From Flavobacteriales bacterium (lineage in GTDB: Bacteria; Bacteroidota; Bacteroidia; Flavobacteriales_F; PHOS-HE28): a stretch of DNA of 64,000 nucleotides. The stretch is from contig JADJAA010000001.1 in the NCBI GenBank assembly GCA_016704485.1, positions 2,137,501-2,201,500 of the forward strand, read 5' to 3'. Within the stretch, counting starts at the first letter, position 1. Each line of letters starts with the position of its first letter. The position numbers were made by a program, and so were the translations under genes. Positions 37,180-46,771 of the stretch are shown piece after piece. Below the pieces are notes generated by a model. It was given only the letters and a program-made list of their open reading frames with translations, was not told the origin of the DNA and did no database searches.

Positions 37180-40100
37180 CTAACGCAACAGCGTTACGTG
37201 TCCGTAGACCTTCCGCTTGTTCGTGGAACTCAACGCGTGTACTTCCAACTTGTAGACGTACACTCCTTGTGGCAGAATGGCTCCGCCTTTTCCACCCAGT
37301 GTGCCGTCCCATCCTTGGGTTATGTCGTTCGTATTGAAGATCTGTTCGCCCCAACGGTCGAAAATGATCAAGCTGAACTCTTCAGGTGAAAGGTCATTTC
37401 CTTCAACTCGGAATATCTCATTCCCATCTGCACCGTTCGGTGTGAAGGCATTCGGTACATAAACGATGAATTCATCCTCTACACGCACTAAGACCCGGAC
37501 CGTATCCGAACATCCAAGAGCATTGTAAACAACAAGCTGCACAGGGTAGTCGCCACCGATATCTTCCGGAAATTCAATGATCGTGTCCTGTTGTGTACTC
37601 GTTCCGAACTCGCCGAAGTCCCAATCCCACGCAACCACGTTCGGAATGGATGCATCGTAGAATTCGACAACTGGATCCAAAATGGTCGGCGGGTGTGGTG
37701 ACCAATCAAAATGTGCAACGGGAACCGTGAGTATTTCGATCATATCCACATACACGGAATCCGTATAACAACCATTCGGCCACAGCACATTCACGCCCAC
37801 ATCGTACACGCTTCCCACGGTATACAAATTCGTTACACTAGTACTGTCCAATGGACCAAAGCCATTTCCGAAGTCCCACGAAACATGCGCCATTTCCGTC
37901 GTATCCAGTATGTCGAAACGGACGCTCAATGGCGCACAGCCAAGTGTTGTATCCGCTGTTAACACCAGATCTGGACTGTGCAGGATCACCAACTCGGCAC
38001 AATTTGATACCGGTGGCGTTTCGCAACCATCGTTCAGCGATACGCATATGTTGCCCGTACTATCGTTCAGGAAAACAGCAGTTGGGTCGGTGCCGATCCC
38101 AATACCCCACCAATTGTACGTATAGTTGCCATCGCCACCCGAAGGGTTCATCATTTCGTATGGCACAGGAATACCGTAGCACTCCGTATCCGGTACAAGT
38201 GCATCGAATGTTAGATAGTCAAGGACGGTAATGGCTGTGATCGCACTATCCGTTGTGCAACCATTCGCATCAACAGCTTGTACCACAACATTCAGGACCG
38301 AGCCGGCCAACGGACTAACGGTCTGTGTTCCATTTCCGCTAAGCCCGTTGTTCCATACCAAGTTTACCGGCGCCGTACCACCAATTGCGGTTGCGTTCAG
38401 AGCAGCATCTCCGGTAACGCAGATCGTAGTATCGCTAGGCACGCTCTGCCATTCCAATAAAGGTGGTTCAGCAATGGTCGCGATCAATGTATCGCTACAC
38501 CCGTTACCTGTTGGTCCTTCGGTAACGATCACGGTGAAGGTGCCAATTGGTGCTTCGAGCGCGTCTCCCACTGAGGCTTGCGTAGTCTGGATAACACTGC
38601 CTAGGTCATTCTGCCAACTGTAGTTCCACGGCCCACCTGGCCCAGAGGTCAGGATCGTAATGGATCCCTCTTCTCCGAAACAATTCGCATCCACAACCAT
38701 ACTGTCATTGTCCAAGAACGAAGGAGGAATTACCAGGACCGTATCCGTGGTAGAACAATAGGGGGCATCCTGCGGAAATACCGTAACGACCACTTCCGTT
38801 GGAACGGTTACGGCCGCAGTGGTCGTCTGACCAGTTGCAGGGGTCGTACTGCCTGCCGGTGTCCACGTGTAGACCAGTGGGCCTGTGCCGGGACCACAGT
38901 TCGCGGTGCCGGTCCAAAGCGTACCGGTACCGGGGCCTTGTGGAGAGCTATAGACCAACGCACCGGAGTTGTCGAATACCTCGAAGGAGTTGTCCTGATT
39001 GAATGAACCTGCAGTGTACAATAAGGTCATCGCATCACCTGTGGTGACCGAGAATGTTGCCGTGAGCGTGCTACCGCCGGGCATCGGAAAATCATCCGTT
39101 TCTGTGTCATGCACAACAGTAATACTTGCGTTGCCTGTCCAGCCATCTCCATTGGTATCATGCAATACGATCGTGTAATTGCATGTGCTCGACGCAGGTG
39201 GGAAGGCGATGATCTCAGCCTCCAACAGAGCCTGATCGCTGCATGTAGCTCCTAATGTTACTGTAGCGCCAACTTGCGGTGCATTGGTAACAATCACGGT
39301 TATCGTCGTGTCGTATGTGCAACCGAAGTTATCCGTAACGGTCAGTGTGTAATCCTGATCGCCAGGTTCGGTGGGCGTTGCAGTTGCTTGCAGTGGGTTT
39401 GAAGGATCCACCACAACACCGGGGCCGGACCAAGCAATGGAATCCGTAGTGTTACCGATCGTTGGGGTGAATTGAACAAGGTCGGGGTAAAGGCTTGGGT
39501 CGAAGTTCATTTCCCAATTGCACAGAAACCCATTGTCCGAGCCCCAGAGGTCCGTGATGTTCAAGGTCCAGGTTCCATTCAATGGGCAACCCAAGAGCGA
39601 ATTCATGTTGCCAACGGGTACATAGGTGCCTGGTGTTAATGCGTTGCCTCCCATGGAAGGAGTTGTCATCCCATTCGCAGAAGCATCCACCCATGTGCCA
39701 TTGGGTGAACTGGCATTCCAGCAATAATTCCAACAGGTGCCTTGGTCATCCGGTTGTGTGTCAATGTCGATCGGCTCGCCAAGGAACGTTCCTCCTCCGC
39801 CTTGCTGGTGCAGTATTACACTTTGCCCATTCGGGCAGGTAATATTGATCACGAGGTCGCCCATGAACGAATGCTCCATATCCACACAGATGCTTTGGAT
39901 ATCATTGATGTTCGTAAGTGTGGCTCCCGGCTGCAAATAGGTGTTCTCGATGCTGCTCGAAAATGTTTCGCCCACATTGTCAGGAAGGGCAACTCCACCG
40001 CCAAGGTCCACTTCCGGAATACCTGTCCAAGTGACCGTATTCACTACACCATTCAACTGAACGGTTCCTCCTTCGCAAACGGTCGGTCCGGCTGTGGTTC

Positions 40101-40866
40101 CAACAAAGTTTGGTTCGGTTCCTACCAACACTTGTAGGTCTACCAAATTCGTATTGTTACAGCCGTTGTCATCTTCAAGGGTCAGCTGCACCAGATAATC
40201 TCCGGTTTCCATGAACGCATGATCCACCGTTGCTCCGGTAGCTGTTGTTCCATCCGCGAAATCCCATTCGTAGCTCACTATGTTGAAACCACCAGCGGAG
40301 GATGAAGCCGAACCATCGAAATTTATTGACTCACCTGGACAGATCCTAACAGGCGCAGCTTCGCTCATGGAAGCCACTGCGGTCGGAGGTAAACAAGGAA
40401 TGAAGCAGGTGATCGTAGCAGCAAATGATCCAGTTCCTATGCTGTTCGATGTGAATTCCAACGTAAGGCAGCCGGTCGGGTTCGCATAGCTGGCAAAAGC
40501 AACTGCCCCACTCAATGTCGTTCCCGTATAGGTGCCCAAGACCGGTGCAGCCGTGCTATTCCCATCATAGATCACCAACTCATCGGTCGGTACTCCGGCT
40601 GTGCTCAAATTGCCGATAATGAAGGATAGGCTGATCCCGACATCGGGAGAATCCGGGCAGATCGTAGCAACATAGTATTCATTATTGCTGTATCCGGGTC
40701 CGCCTTCACCACCGCTATCAACGATCGCACCACTACACGAAGTGATGGAACCTTCGGTGATACTGAAGATCGTTTGGCTATTGACGTTCGTCGCCAGCGG
40801 AATGAAAACAGCCAACAATAGGCTAGTGATCACAGACCGCAAGCAGTTGATAGTCCGTTGATGCAT
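37180..40866 (-). CDS. Large CUB/PKD/P-domain surface protein with T9SS type B sorting domain
   Basis: A 1228-residue exported protein. After a signal peptide (LRSVITSLLLAVFIPLATNVNSQ) come a CUB-like domain (SITSCSGAIVDSGGEGG, YDGNSTAAPVLGTYTG), a PKD domain (YEWDFADGTTATGATVDHAF), a proprotein-convertase-type P domain (ADSLIF-like strands around CVDMEHSFMGDLVINITCPN and LNGTWTLNITDLWGSDNG), further Ig/SprB-like repeats with paired Cys, a second PKD (VSWDFGNGFGPLD) and the CHU_C type B sorting domain (VPNAFTPNGADGNEIFRV to YGHVTLLR). It should be surface-attached or shed by T9SS, an adhesin-like role by inference. The ATG at 40866 gives a normal signal peptide. Confidence 0.88.
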   Translation of the reverse strand: MHQRTINCLRSVITSLLLAVFIPLATNVNSQTIFSITEGSITSCSGAIVDSGGEGGPGYSNNEYYVATICPDSPDVGISLSFIIGNLSTAGVPTDELVIYDGNSTAAPVLGTYTGTTLSGAVAFASYANPTGCLTLEFTSNSIGTGSFAATITCFIPCLPPTAVASMSEAAPVRICPGESINFDGSASSSAGGFNIVSYEWDFADGTTATGATVDHAFMETGDYLVQLTLEDDNGCNNTNLVDLQVLVGTEPNFVGTTAGPTVCEGGTVQLNGVVNTVTWTGIPEVDLGGGVALPDNVGETFSSSIENTYLQPGATLTNINDIQSICVDMEHSFMGDLVINITCPNGQSVILHQQGGGGTFLGEPIDIDTQPDDQGTCWNYCWNASSPNGTWVDASANGMTTPSMGGNALTPGTYVPVGNMNSLLGCPLNGTWTLNITDLWGSDNGFLCNWEMNFDPSLYPDLVQFTPTIGNTTDSIAWSGPGVVVDPSNPLQATATPTEPGDQDYTLTVTDNFGCTYDTTITVIVTNAPQVGATVTLGATCSDQALLEAEIIAFPPASSTCNYTIVLHDTNGDGWTGNASITVVHDTETDDFPMPGGSTLTATFSVTTGDAMTLLYTAGSFNQDNSFEVFDNSGALVYSSPQGPGTGTLWTGTANCGPGTGPLVYTWTPAGSTTPATGQTTTAAVTVPTEVVVTVFPQDAPYCSTTDTVLVIPPSFLDNDSMVVDANCFGEEGSITILTSGPGGPWNYSWQNDLGSVIQTTQASVGDALEAPIGTFTVIVTEGPTGNGCSDTLIATIAEPPLLEWQSVPSDTTICVTGDAALNATAIGGTAPVNLVWNNGLSGNGTQTVSPLAGSVLNVVVQAVDANGCTTDSAITAITVLDYLTFDALVPDTECYGIPVPYEMMNPSGGDGNYTYNWWGIGIGTDPTAVFLNDSTGNICVSLNDGCETPPVSNCAELVILHSPDLVLTADTTLGCAPLSVRFDILDTTEMAHVSWDFGNGFGPLDSTSVTNLYTVGSVYDVGVNVLWPNGCYTDSVYVDMIEILTVPVAHFDWSPHPPTILDPVVEFYDASIPNVVAWDWDFGEFGTSTQQDTIIEFPEDIGGDYPVQLVVYNALGCSDTVRVLVRVEDEFIVYVPNAFTPNGADGNEIFRVEGNDLSPEEFSLIIFDRWGEQIFNTNDITQGWDGTLGGKGGAILPQGVYVYKLEVHALSSTNKRKVYGHVTLLR

Positions 40867-41057
40867 ATGACTGTTACCCATGGTCGGATGCACGGAACTA
40901 CGGCACTGGCCATGTATGAATTGGTTTGCGTGGATCACGTTTTTTCTGAATGGCGGCAAAGATCGTAGTTCACCACCGTTTATACATGACGTGATCACGG
41001 GGGTATGGGATGCCTAACCAAGACAATTGAGCTGATGGTATCAAGTGATCCACTGAT

Positions 41058-42131
41058 TTACAGTGGATTGCTTGCCATATTTCGCACGCTTATGATCTCC
41101 GCAGCAATACTTATCGCGATCTCTTCGGGGGTTCTGCTTCCAATGGCCAAACCGATCGGTGCCCTCACACGGCCGATCTCTTCCGCTGTAAAGCCATCTT
41201 TCCGTAATCCCACAAACAAGGTCTTGATCTTCGCTTCGCTCCCCATCATGCCGAGGTATTTGAACGGTTTTCGGATCAATTGCCGTACCAATAGATCATC
41301 GGTCCTGTAGCCGAATGAAACCAACACCACGAATAGTTCCGGATCACTGTGAATGACATCGCCAATGGATGCATAATCAACCACGCTGCTGATGTGGGCC
41401 CATTGGTTCTGGGCCATGGTGTTCAGTTCGGCGCGATCATCCATAAGATGCACATGGAATCCCAGTTGGTGCATGGTCCTGCTTAACGCTAAGCCTACGT
41501 GGCCTGCTCCTAGGATCATGATCCGCGGTCGAGTAACAAGCGGTTCGATATAGGTCCATTCCGTTGCAGATGGCTGAAGGAATGCTCGCCCCGGCTTGAT
41601 CGGCTCGGTCAGCAACGAGATCTCGTTGTGGTCGAATCGTAACGTGCCATTAATGCCCGTGGCGATCTTCTCTGCCAGCTTCTTGATCAGCGGCTGGTGA
41701 GACAGTTTCAGCAGATAAAAACCGATGGTTTGTTCTCCCGAACAGATCATTCCTGAACGGTCCGTTGGTTCGTTGGCCCGGTGGATCTGGCGCATGAGAA
41801 AAGGATCGTTCTCGGTGGATCCGCTTAGCTGTAAAACCTCCGCCGGGTCTCTCGCAGAGGACCCTGCGGACTCCCAAACCTCCGCAGGCTCTTCTGAGGC
41901 ACGAAGGGACCCTGCGGTCTTGAGTTGCGACCGTGCCAACTCGACCAACTTATGTTCCATGCTCCCGCCGCCAATGGAGCCATGTAACTCGCCTGCCGAC
42001 GATACCAATGCTTTGAAACCTGCACGCCCAGGGCTACTGCCGATGCTTTCCACAACGACAAGCACCATGCATTCCTCGCCGCGTTCCAATGCGGTCAATG
42101 CGTTTTTCCAGAATTGAAGTTCCTTGTTCAC
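41058..42131 (-). CDS. xdhC: XdhC-type xanthine dehydrogenase maturation factor, with in-frame palindromic inserts
   Basis: A 357-residue protein of the XdhC/CoxI family, which binds molybdenum cofactor, has it sulfurated and inserts it into XdhB. The N-terminal half holds ESIGSSPGRAGFK and GSIGGGSMEHKLVE and the MICSGEQT segment with its cysteine; the C-terminal half is a Rossmann domain (RIMILGAGHVGLALSR). Residues about 71-109 interrupt the normal join to the FLMRQIHR segment and are encoded by two palindromic elements. The GTG at 42131 is chosen because it yields the family N-terminus (NKELQFWKNAL) and leaves 71 bp to puuD; an ATG at 42191 is the alternative. Confidence 0.85.
   Translation of the reverse strand: MNKELQFWKNALTALERGEECMVLVVVESIGSSPGRAGFKALVSSAGELHGSIGGGSMEHKLVELARSQLKTAGSLRASEEPAEVWESAGSSARDPAEVLQLSGSTENDPFLMRQIHRANEPTDRSGMICSGEQTIGFYLLKLSHQPLIKKLAEKIATGINGTLRFDHNEISLLTEPIKPGRAFLQPSATEWTYIEPLVTRPRIMILGAGHVGLALSRTMHQLGFHVHLMDDRAELNTMAQNQWAHISSVVDYASIGDVIHSDPELFVVLVSFGYRTDDLLVRQLIRKPFKYLGMMGSEAKIKTLFVGLRKDGFTAEEIGRVRAPIGLAIGSRTPEEIAISIAAEIISVRNMASNPL
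41834..41919. repeat. Two tandem palindromic elements inside xdhC
   Basis: Copy a (41834-41870) and copy b (41876-41919) both begin AAACCTCCGC and end with ACCCTGCGG; within each, the ends are complementary (CCGCAGG with CCTGCGG in copy b). Both are read in frame and encode the similar peptides AGSLRASEEPAEV and AGSSARDPAEV. Confidence 0.75.
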
Positions 42132-42202
42132 GATAGGGCGTTCAAAGTACTGGGATCTTTCTTTGTCGTAGAACAAAACCAAAACCACCATCTTCGCTGC
42201 CT

Positions 42203-43906
42203 GTGGGACGCATTGCTGCATATCTCTTTTGCCTAGTTCTGCTTTGCCTTGCAGCCGAGGCATTCGCGCAGGATACTATCGATGTACCGATGTTGGCGGA
42301 TACGATGGTGGTAGAGGCAATACAAGAGGTTGCTGATACGAATGCGATCAATGCTGATGCTACATCCGGGATAAGCGTTGCAGGTACAGCAGATCCGTTA
42401 CCGGTAAATTCGGTCAGCAATGCTGCTCCGATAGAGGGTGGGCCTCCCGGTCTCAGCTTCAGCGAAAAACTGGCGGCCGGTCCGGTCAATTTCATCGTTG
42501 GAATCATGCTTGCGCTGTTCCTGTTCCTTTTTCTTTGGTTCCGGAACTTGGCATTGGTCCTGAACGATAAGCTCGCTGATCCGGAACTGTCTTCCGCCAC
42601 TAAGTTCGATGTCGAGGATGCGCGATCAACGGCGATCGCATCGCGACAAGCTTCGAAATTCTTTGGGTTGATCATTGCAGGTTTCTATGTCGCGTTCGTC
42701 GCCATACAAGGCACGCCCATGCAAGGTTATGCCATGGAGTGGTTGAATCTAGCGGTACGTTGGACCCACGTGATCGCGGGCATCATGTGGATCGGGGCTT
42801 CGTTCTACTTCATCTTCCTAGAGAACAACCTGAATCGAACGGAAGGCCTGCGCGATGAACTCGCAGGTAATCTCTGGGCCATTCACGGGGGCGGTTTCTA
42901 CTACGTCGAGAAATTCAAGGTCGCACCGAAGGAGATCCCGAAGCACCTGCACTGGTTCAAGTATGAAGCGTATTTCACTTGGCTGAGTGGGTTCTCGCTG
43001 ATGTTCATCGTCTACTACGCCGATGCGAAAGCGTTCATGATCGACCCTACGATCGCTACACTTTCTGCGCCAGCTTCGATCGGTATCGGTATTGGTTCCA
43101 TGATCTTGGGTTGGGTGATCTACGATGCCATGAGCAGATCGCGTTTGGTGTTGCGACAGGATCTTTTCGCATTAGTTGGTGTGGTTGTGTTGGGTGTGAT
43201 AACCTACATCCTCACGCACTTGCTTAGCGGACGTGCAGCATACATACACGTGGGTGCATTGCTTGGAACGATCATGGCGGGCAATGTATTCTTCACTATC
43301 ATTCCAAGTCAGAAAGCGTTGGTGCGTGCGGCAAAGACCGGCCAGCCGTTGGATGCGTCGCTTGGCAAGAAGGCTGGACAGCGCAGCTTGCACAACAACT
43401 ACCTCACGCTACCGGTTGTGTTCATCATGCTCAGCAATCACTTCCCAAGTACGTTCGGGCACAGCGGTAATTGGTGGATCCTGATGGTGATCATGGTCGC
43501 AAGCGCTGGCATAAAACATTACTGGAATTTGTTGGATCGTGGCATCAAACGCACATGGGTCCTGGTAGTTAGCATCCTAGCATTGGTGATCATGAGCATG
43601 GCAATATCCCCAGCATTCGAGGACACGTTGGATTCCGCGATCCCCACTACCTTTGAAGAAGCGAACGTGGTTATCCAAGCCCGGTGCGTGCAATGCCACA
43701 GCGCAAACCCAACGGACGATCAATGGACCACCGCACCCAACGGCGTGATGTACGATACGCCAGAACAGATCAAAGCCATGGCGGATAAGATCATGACCCG
43801 CGCTGTACGTACCCACACCATGCCCCAAGGCAACAAAACGAACATGACCGAGGAAGAACGGATCGTGTTGAAGCGATGGATCTTGCAGGGCGCTCAAATA
43901 CCATGA
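42203..43906 (+). CDS. puuD: Membrane-bound urate hydroxylase PuuD with c-type heme domain
   Basis: A 567-residue membrane protein. A signal peptide (AYLFCLVLLCLAAEAFAQ) precedes an extra N-terminal anchor (VNFIVGIMLALFLFLFLWF) and the PuuD core of about eight helices (LAVRWTHVIAGIMWIGASFYFIF, HGGGFYYVEKFKVAP, LTLPVVFIMLSNHFPSTFG). A C-terminal cytochrome c domain has CVQCH at about residue 495 and a Met ligand in HTMPQGN. PuuD converts urate to 5-hydroxyisourate and passes electrons to its own heme instead of O2. The start is the GTG at 42203; the signal peptide follows directly. First gene of the plus-strand catabolic run. Confidence 0.92.
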   Translation: MGRIAAYLFCLVLLCLAAEAFAQDTIDVPMLADTMVVEAIQEVADTNAINADATSGISVAGTADPLPVNSVSNAAPIEGGPPGLSFSEKLAAGPVNFIVGIMLALFLFLFLWFRNLALVLNDKLADPELSSATKFDVEDARSTAIASRQASKFFGLIIAGFYVAFVAIQGTPMQGYAMEWLNLAVRWTHVIAGIMWIGASFYFIFLENNLNRTEGLRDELAGNLWAIHGGGFYYVEKFKVAPKEIPKHLHWFKYEAYFTWLSGFSLMFIVYYADAKAFMIDPTIATLSAPASIGIGIGSMILGWVIYDAMSRSRLVLRQDLFALVGVVVLGVITYILTHLLSGRAAYIHVGALLGTIMAGNVFFTIIPSQKALVRAAKTGQPLDASLGKKAGQRSLHNNYLTLPVVFIMLSNHFPSTFGHSGNWWILMVIMVASAGIKHYWNLLDRGIKRTWVLVVSILALVIMSMAISPAFEDTLDSAIPTTFEEANVVIQARCVQCHSANPTDDQWTTAPNGVMYDTPEQIKAMADKIMTRAVRTHTMPQGNKTNMTEEERIVLKRWILQGAQIP

Positions 43907-43922
43907 TCACAACGCTCAATTC

Positions 43923-43989
43923 AACCACAGAGAACACTGAGAGCACAGAGAATTGCAACTCATCCGTGTCCTCTGTGCTCTCTGTGGTT
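43923..43989. repeat. Nested inverted repeat before allB
   Basis: AACCACAGAG (43923-43932) and GAGCACAGAG (43941-43950) are mirrored by CTCTGTGCTC (43971-43980) and CTCTGTGGTT (43980-43989). It lies between puuD and allB; a long mRNA hairpin would form there. CACAGAG-type repeats are scattered in many bacterial genomes. Confidence 0.75.
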
Positions 43990-44000
43990 TATCTACATAC

Positions 44001-45365
44001 ATGGAAAGTGTAGCGATCCATAGCACCCGCGTGATCACCCCAACAGGTGTAATTGAAGCTACGGTCATCATCGCCAACGGCAAGATCTCCGAGGTCTTGA
44101 AAGGCCGTGTTGAGTCCAAGGGAATTCCGTTCGAAAGCGTCGGTGACAACGTTATCATGCCCGGTGTGATCGATGTACACGTCCACATCAACGAACCGGG
44201 ACGCACCGAGTGGGAAGGCTTTGAAACTGCCACGAAAGCCGCAGCTGCTGGAGGCACCACAACTATGATCGAAATGCCCTTGAATGCTAGCCCGGTCACT
44301 ACCACGGCAGCAGCACTGAAGGTGAAGCTTGAAGCCGCCAAGGGAAAGATGCACGTCAACTGCGGATTCTACGGCGGTGTGATTCCAAGCAACATCGATG
44401 ACCTCGATGAATTGTTGAGTGCCGGTGTATTCGGCATCAAGGCATTTCTAACGCATTCCGGCATTGAGGAATTCCCGAATGTCACCGAAGCAGATCTACG
44501 GAGGGCACTGCCGATCTTAAAGAAACATGATGCGGTCTTGTTAGTGCATTGTGAGTTGGAGGACATACGATCCACCACGGGCACGGTCACTCCGGGCTTG
44601 ACCCGGAGTCTCACCGATGCCCGCTCGTACGCCAACTACCTCGCCTCCCGCCCAGCCAAATGGGAAACCGATGCAGTCGCGCTAATGATGCGCCTCAGCG
44701 ACGAGTTCGATGTTCATGTCCATATCGTACACGTTTCTTCCGCCGAAGCGTTGCCCTTGATCCGTGATGCGAAGAAGCGTGGTCTCCGAATAACCGCCGA
44801 AACTTGCCCGCATTACTTGGTTTTTTTTGCAGAACACATTCCTGATGGTGCCACAGAATACAAATGCGCCCCACCGATCCGCGAACGCGCGAACAACGAA
44901 TTGCTTTGGGAAACACTGAAGGATGGAACGCTCGATCTCGTATCAACCGACCACAGCCCCGCACCGCCGGATATCAAAGAAACCACGAGTGGAGATTTCA
45001 TGAAAGCGTGGGGTGGCATCGCAGGGCTGCAATTCTTATTGCCCGCATTCTGGACAGGAGCTCAACAACGCGGATTTTCATTAGAAGATGTTGCACGTTT
45101 GTTATGCGAACAACCTGCTGATCTCGTTGGTCTGAAGACCAAAGGTCGTATTGCAGTTGGCTGCGATGCAGACCTCGTTATTTGGGATCCCGAAGCGAGT
45201 TTTGTGGTGAAGGAGATCCATCACCGGCATAAGCTCACGCCGTATTTGGGGATGACGTTGAGTGGGGTGGTGGATCGGACGGTTCTGGGAGGAATGACGA
45301 TTTTTACAAAAGGTAGTTTTGGTCAACTCATTGTCGCACCGCTTTTGATGGATTGCGAAGACTAA
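44001..45365 (+). CDS. allB: Allantoinase
   Basis: A 454-residue cyclic amidohydrolase that opens allantoin to allantoate in the cytoplasm. Metal-site segments are visible: DVHVHINEPGRTEWEGF, the carboxylated-lysine segment FGIKAFLTHSG, HCELEDI, VHIVHVSSAE, and DLVSTDHSPAPPDIK with its catalytic Asp; CPHYLVFFAEH and KCAPPIRE are allantoinase-type. The ATG at 44001 (MESVAIHSTRVITPTG) is chosen; upstream in-frame codons lie inside the inverted repeat. An eight-T run at 44821-44828 is inside the gene. It sits 94 bp after puuD. Confidence 0.94.
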   Translation: MESVAIHSTRVITPTGVIEATVIIANGKISEVLKGRVESKGIPFESVGDNVIMPGVIDVHVHINEPGRTEWEGFETATKAAAAGGTTTMIEMPLNASPVTTTAAALKVKLEAAKGKMHVNCGFYGGVIPSNIDDLDELLSAGVFGIKAFLTHSGIEEFPNVTEADLRRALPILKKHDAVLLVHCELEDIRSTTGTVTPGLTRSLTDARSYANYLASRPAKWETDAVALMMRLSDEFDVHVHIVHVSSAEALPLIRDAKKRGLRITAETCPHYLVFFAEHIPDGATEYKCAPPIRERANNELLWETLKDGTLDLVSTDHSPAPPDIKETTSGDFMKAWGGIAGLQFLLPAFWTGAQQRGFSLEDVARLLCEQPADLVGLKTKGRIAVGCDADLVIWDPEASFVVKEIHHRHKLTPYLGMTLSGVVDRTVLGGMTIFTKGSFGQLIVAPLLMDCED

Positions 45366-45379
45366 CACGCTGCTGGTCC

Positions 45380-45766
45380 ATGCCTTTTCCTGTCGAAAGA
45401 AGATTCATTGAAGACACCGAACGAGAATTAGGAGTTCAGTTCCCTGACGCGTTCAAAAAGAAGATGATGTTGATGAACGGTAGCGAAGTAAGTGTGGCGA
45501 GCGAAGTTTGGCAACTCTTTCCTTTTTGGGACAAGTCTGACAGTAAGAGGTTGAGCAGAACCTGTAATCACATAGGCTTGGAAACGAAGAATGCAAAGAG
45601 TTCATTGAGCTTCCCAGCCGAGGCAATTGCAATTGCGACCAATGGCGCAGGTGACCATCTCGTATTCATTCCCACTTTTCCAGGTTCCGCCAAGCTCGCT
45701 GAGAATTTGCAAGTATGGTTGCATGAAACAGGAAAGCTCATTCCGACGAGATCAATTTTGAAATAG
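45380..45766 (+). CDS. SMI1/KNR4 family protein
   Basis: A 128-residue cytoplasmic protein starting at ATG 45380 (MPFPVERRFIEDTERELGV). The pattern of ERELGVQFPDAFKKKMMLMNGSE, then FPFWD, then FPAEAIAIATNGAGDHLVF, and a C-terminal W-containing strand is that of SMI1/KNR4 (SUKH) proteins. Members are often immunity proteins against polymorphic toxins, or regulators. It lies 14 bp after allB and 9 bp before alc, in the same direction, so it is carried in the catabolic operon although no role there is known. Confidence 0.75.
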   Translation: MPFPVERRFIEDTERELGVQFPDAFKKKMMLMNGSEVSVASEVWQLFPFWDKSDSKRLSRTCNHIGLETKNAKSSLSFPAEAIAIATNGAGDHLVFIPTFPGSAKLAENLQVWLHETGKLIPTRSILK

Positions 45767-45775
45767 GAAGAATTC

Positions 45776-46771
45776 ATGACTAACGACACACAAGCCCCCA
45801 ACTTCACCAAACTCATAGACCTCGCAGCAGAACGCTTCGGAGGAAAAGTACTGTGGTGTACCGATGATTTCTTCGCCGCGAAGGAGAACCTGATCAAACC
45901 GGAGAAGGCCATCTTCATTCCGGAGAAATTTACGGAGCGTGGCAAGTGGATGGACGGTTGGGAAAGTCGTCGCAAACGCACCGAAGGCCACGATGAAGCA
46001 GTCATTCAACTCGGTGCTGCGGGGGTGATCAAAGGTTTCGATGTGGATACTGCACACTTCCTCGGGAACCAACCACAGTATTGCACTATTGATGCTTGCT
46101 ACGCACCCGATGGCAACTGGGAAAAGGCGGAATGGGTGGAAGTGCTAGGGAAGACGGTGTTGAACCCTGGGTCGCAGCACTTGGTTCCCGTGCATCATTC
46201 ACCTTCGGCCGATCGCCTTTTCACCCACGTAAAACTCCACATCTATCCGGACGGCGGTGTTGCACGTCTCCGCGTCTACGGAGAGGTACAGCGCGATTGG
46301 ACAGCAGTAAAAGCCGATGAACTTATCGACCTTGCGTCTGCCCAGAACGGCGCATTATCCATCCAATGCAACGATATGTTCTTCAGCCACATGAACAACC
46401 TGCTGATGCCTGGTCGTGGCATCAACATGGGTGATGGTTGGGAGACGAAGCGCAACCGTACACCGAACAACCACGACTGGGTGATCATACGCCTGGCACA
46501 TAAAGGAATCCTGAAAAAAGCACTCATCGACACGGCACACTTCAAAGGGAATTACCCTGATTCCTTCACGCTGGAAGGATGCTCCAGTGATACGGATGAT
46601 CTCGCCAATGCGAAGTGGTCAACCATCATCGAACGGACGAAAATGCAAGCACATCACGAACACCAATTCGAGAAAGAGGTTTCGTGTAATGAGCCGGTCA
46701 CTCATGTTCGTTTGAATATTTTCCCGGATGGAGGGGTAAGTAGGATCCGGTTATGGGGGACGATCGCGTGA
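45776..46771 (+). CDS. alc: Allantoicase
   Basis: A 331-residue allantoicase (allantoate amidinohydrolase) that yields ureidoglycolate and urea. The two-domain internal repeat is clear: GGKVLWCTDDFFA with DGWESRRKRTEGHDEAVIQL and IKGFDVDTAHFLGN in the first half, and GALSIQCNDMFFS with DGWETKRNRTPNNHDWVIIR and LIDTAHFKGNYP in the second. The length is typical. AGGAAG lies 6 bp before the ATG as a good ribosome-binding site. The next 230 bp to uraD hold a TTCGACTTCGCTCAG repeat copy near 46787 and no gene I can support. Confidence 0.95.
   Translation: MTNDTQAPNFTKLIDLAAERFGGKVLWCTDDFFAAKENLIKPEKAIFIPEKFTERGKWMDGWESRRKRTEGHDEAVIQLGAAGVIKGFDVDTAHFLGNQPQYCTIDACYAPDGNWEKAEWVEVLGKTVLNPGSQHLVPVHHSPSADRLFTHVKLHIYPDGGVARLRVYGEVQRDWTAVKADELIDLASAQNGALSIQCNDMFFSHMNNLLMPGRGINMGDGWETKRNRTPNNHDWVIIRLAHKGILKKALIDTAHFKGNYPDSFTLEGCSSDTDDLANAKWSTIIERTKMQAHHEHQFEKEVSCNEPVTHVRLNIFPDGGVSRIRLWGTIA

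Noticed and set aside
44821..44828. Frameshift at an eight-T run in allB
   Set aside because: The frame continues correctly through the run with conserved residues on both sides.
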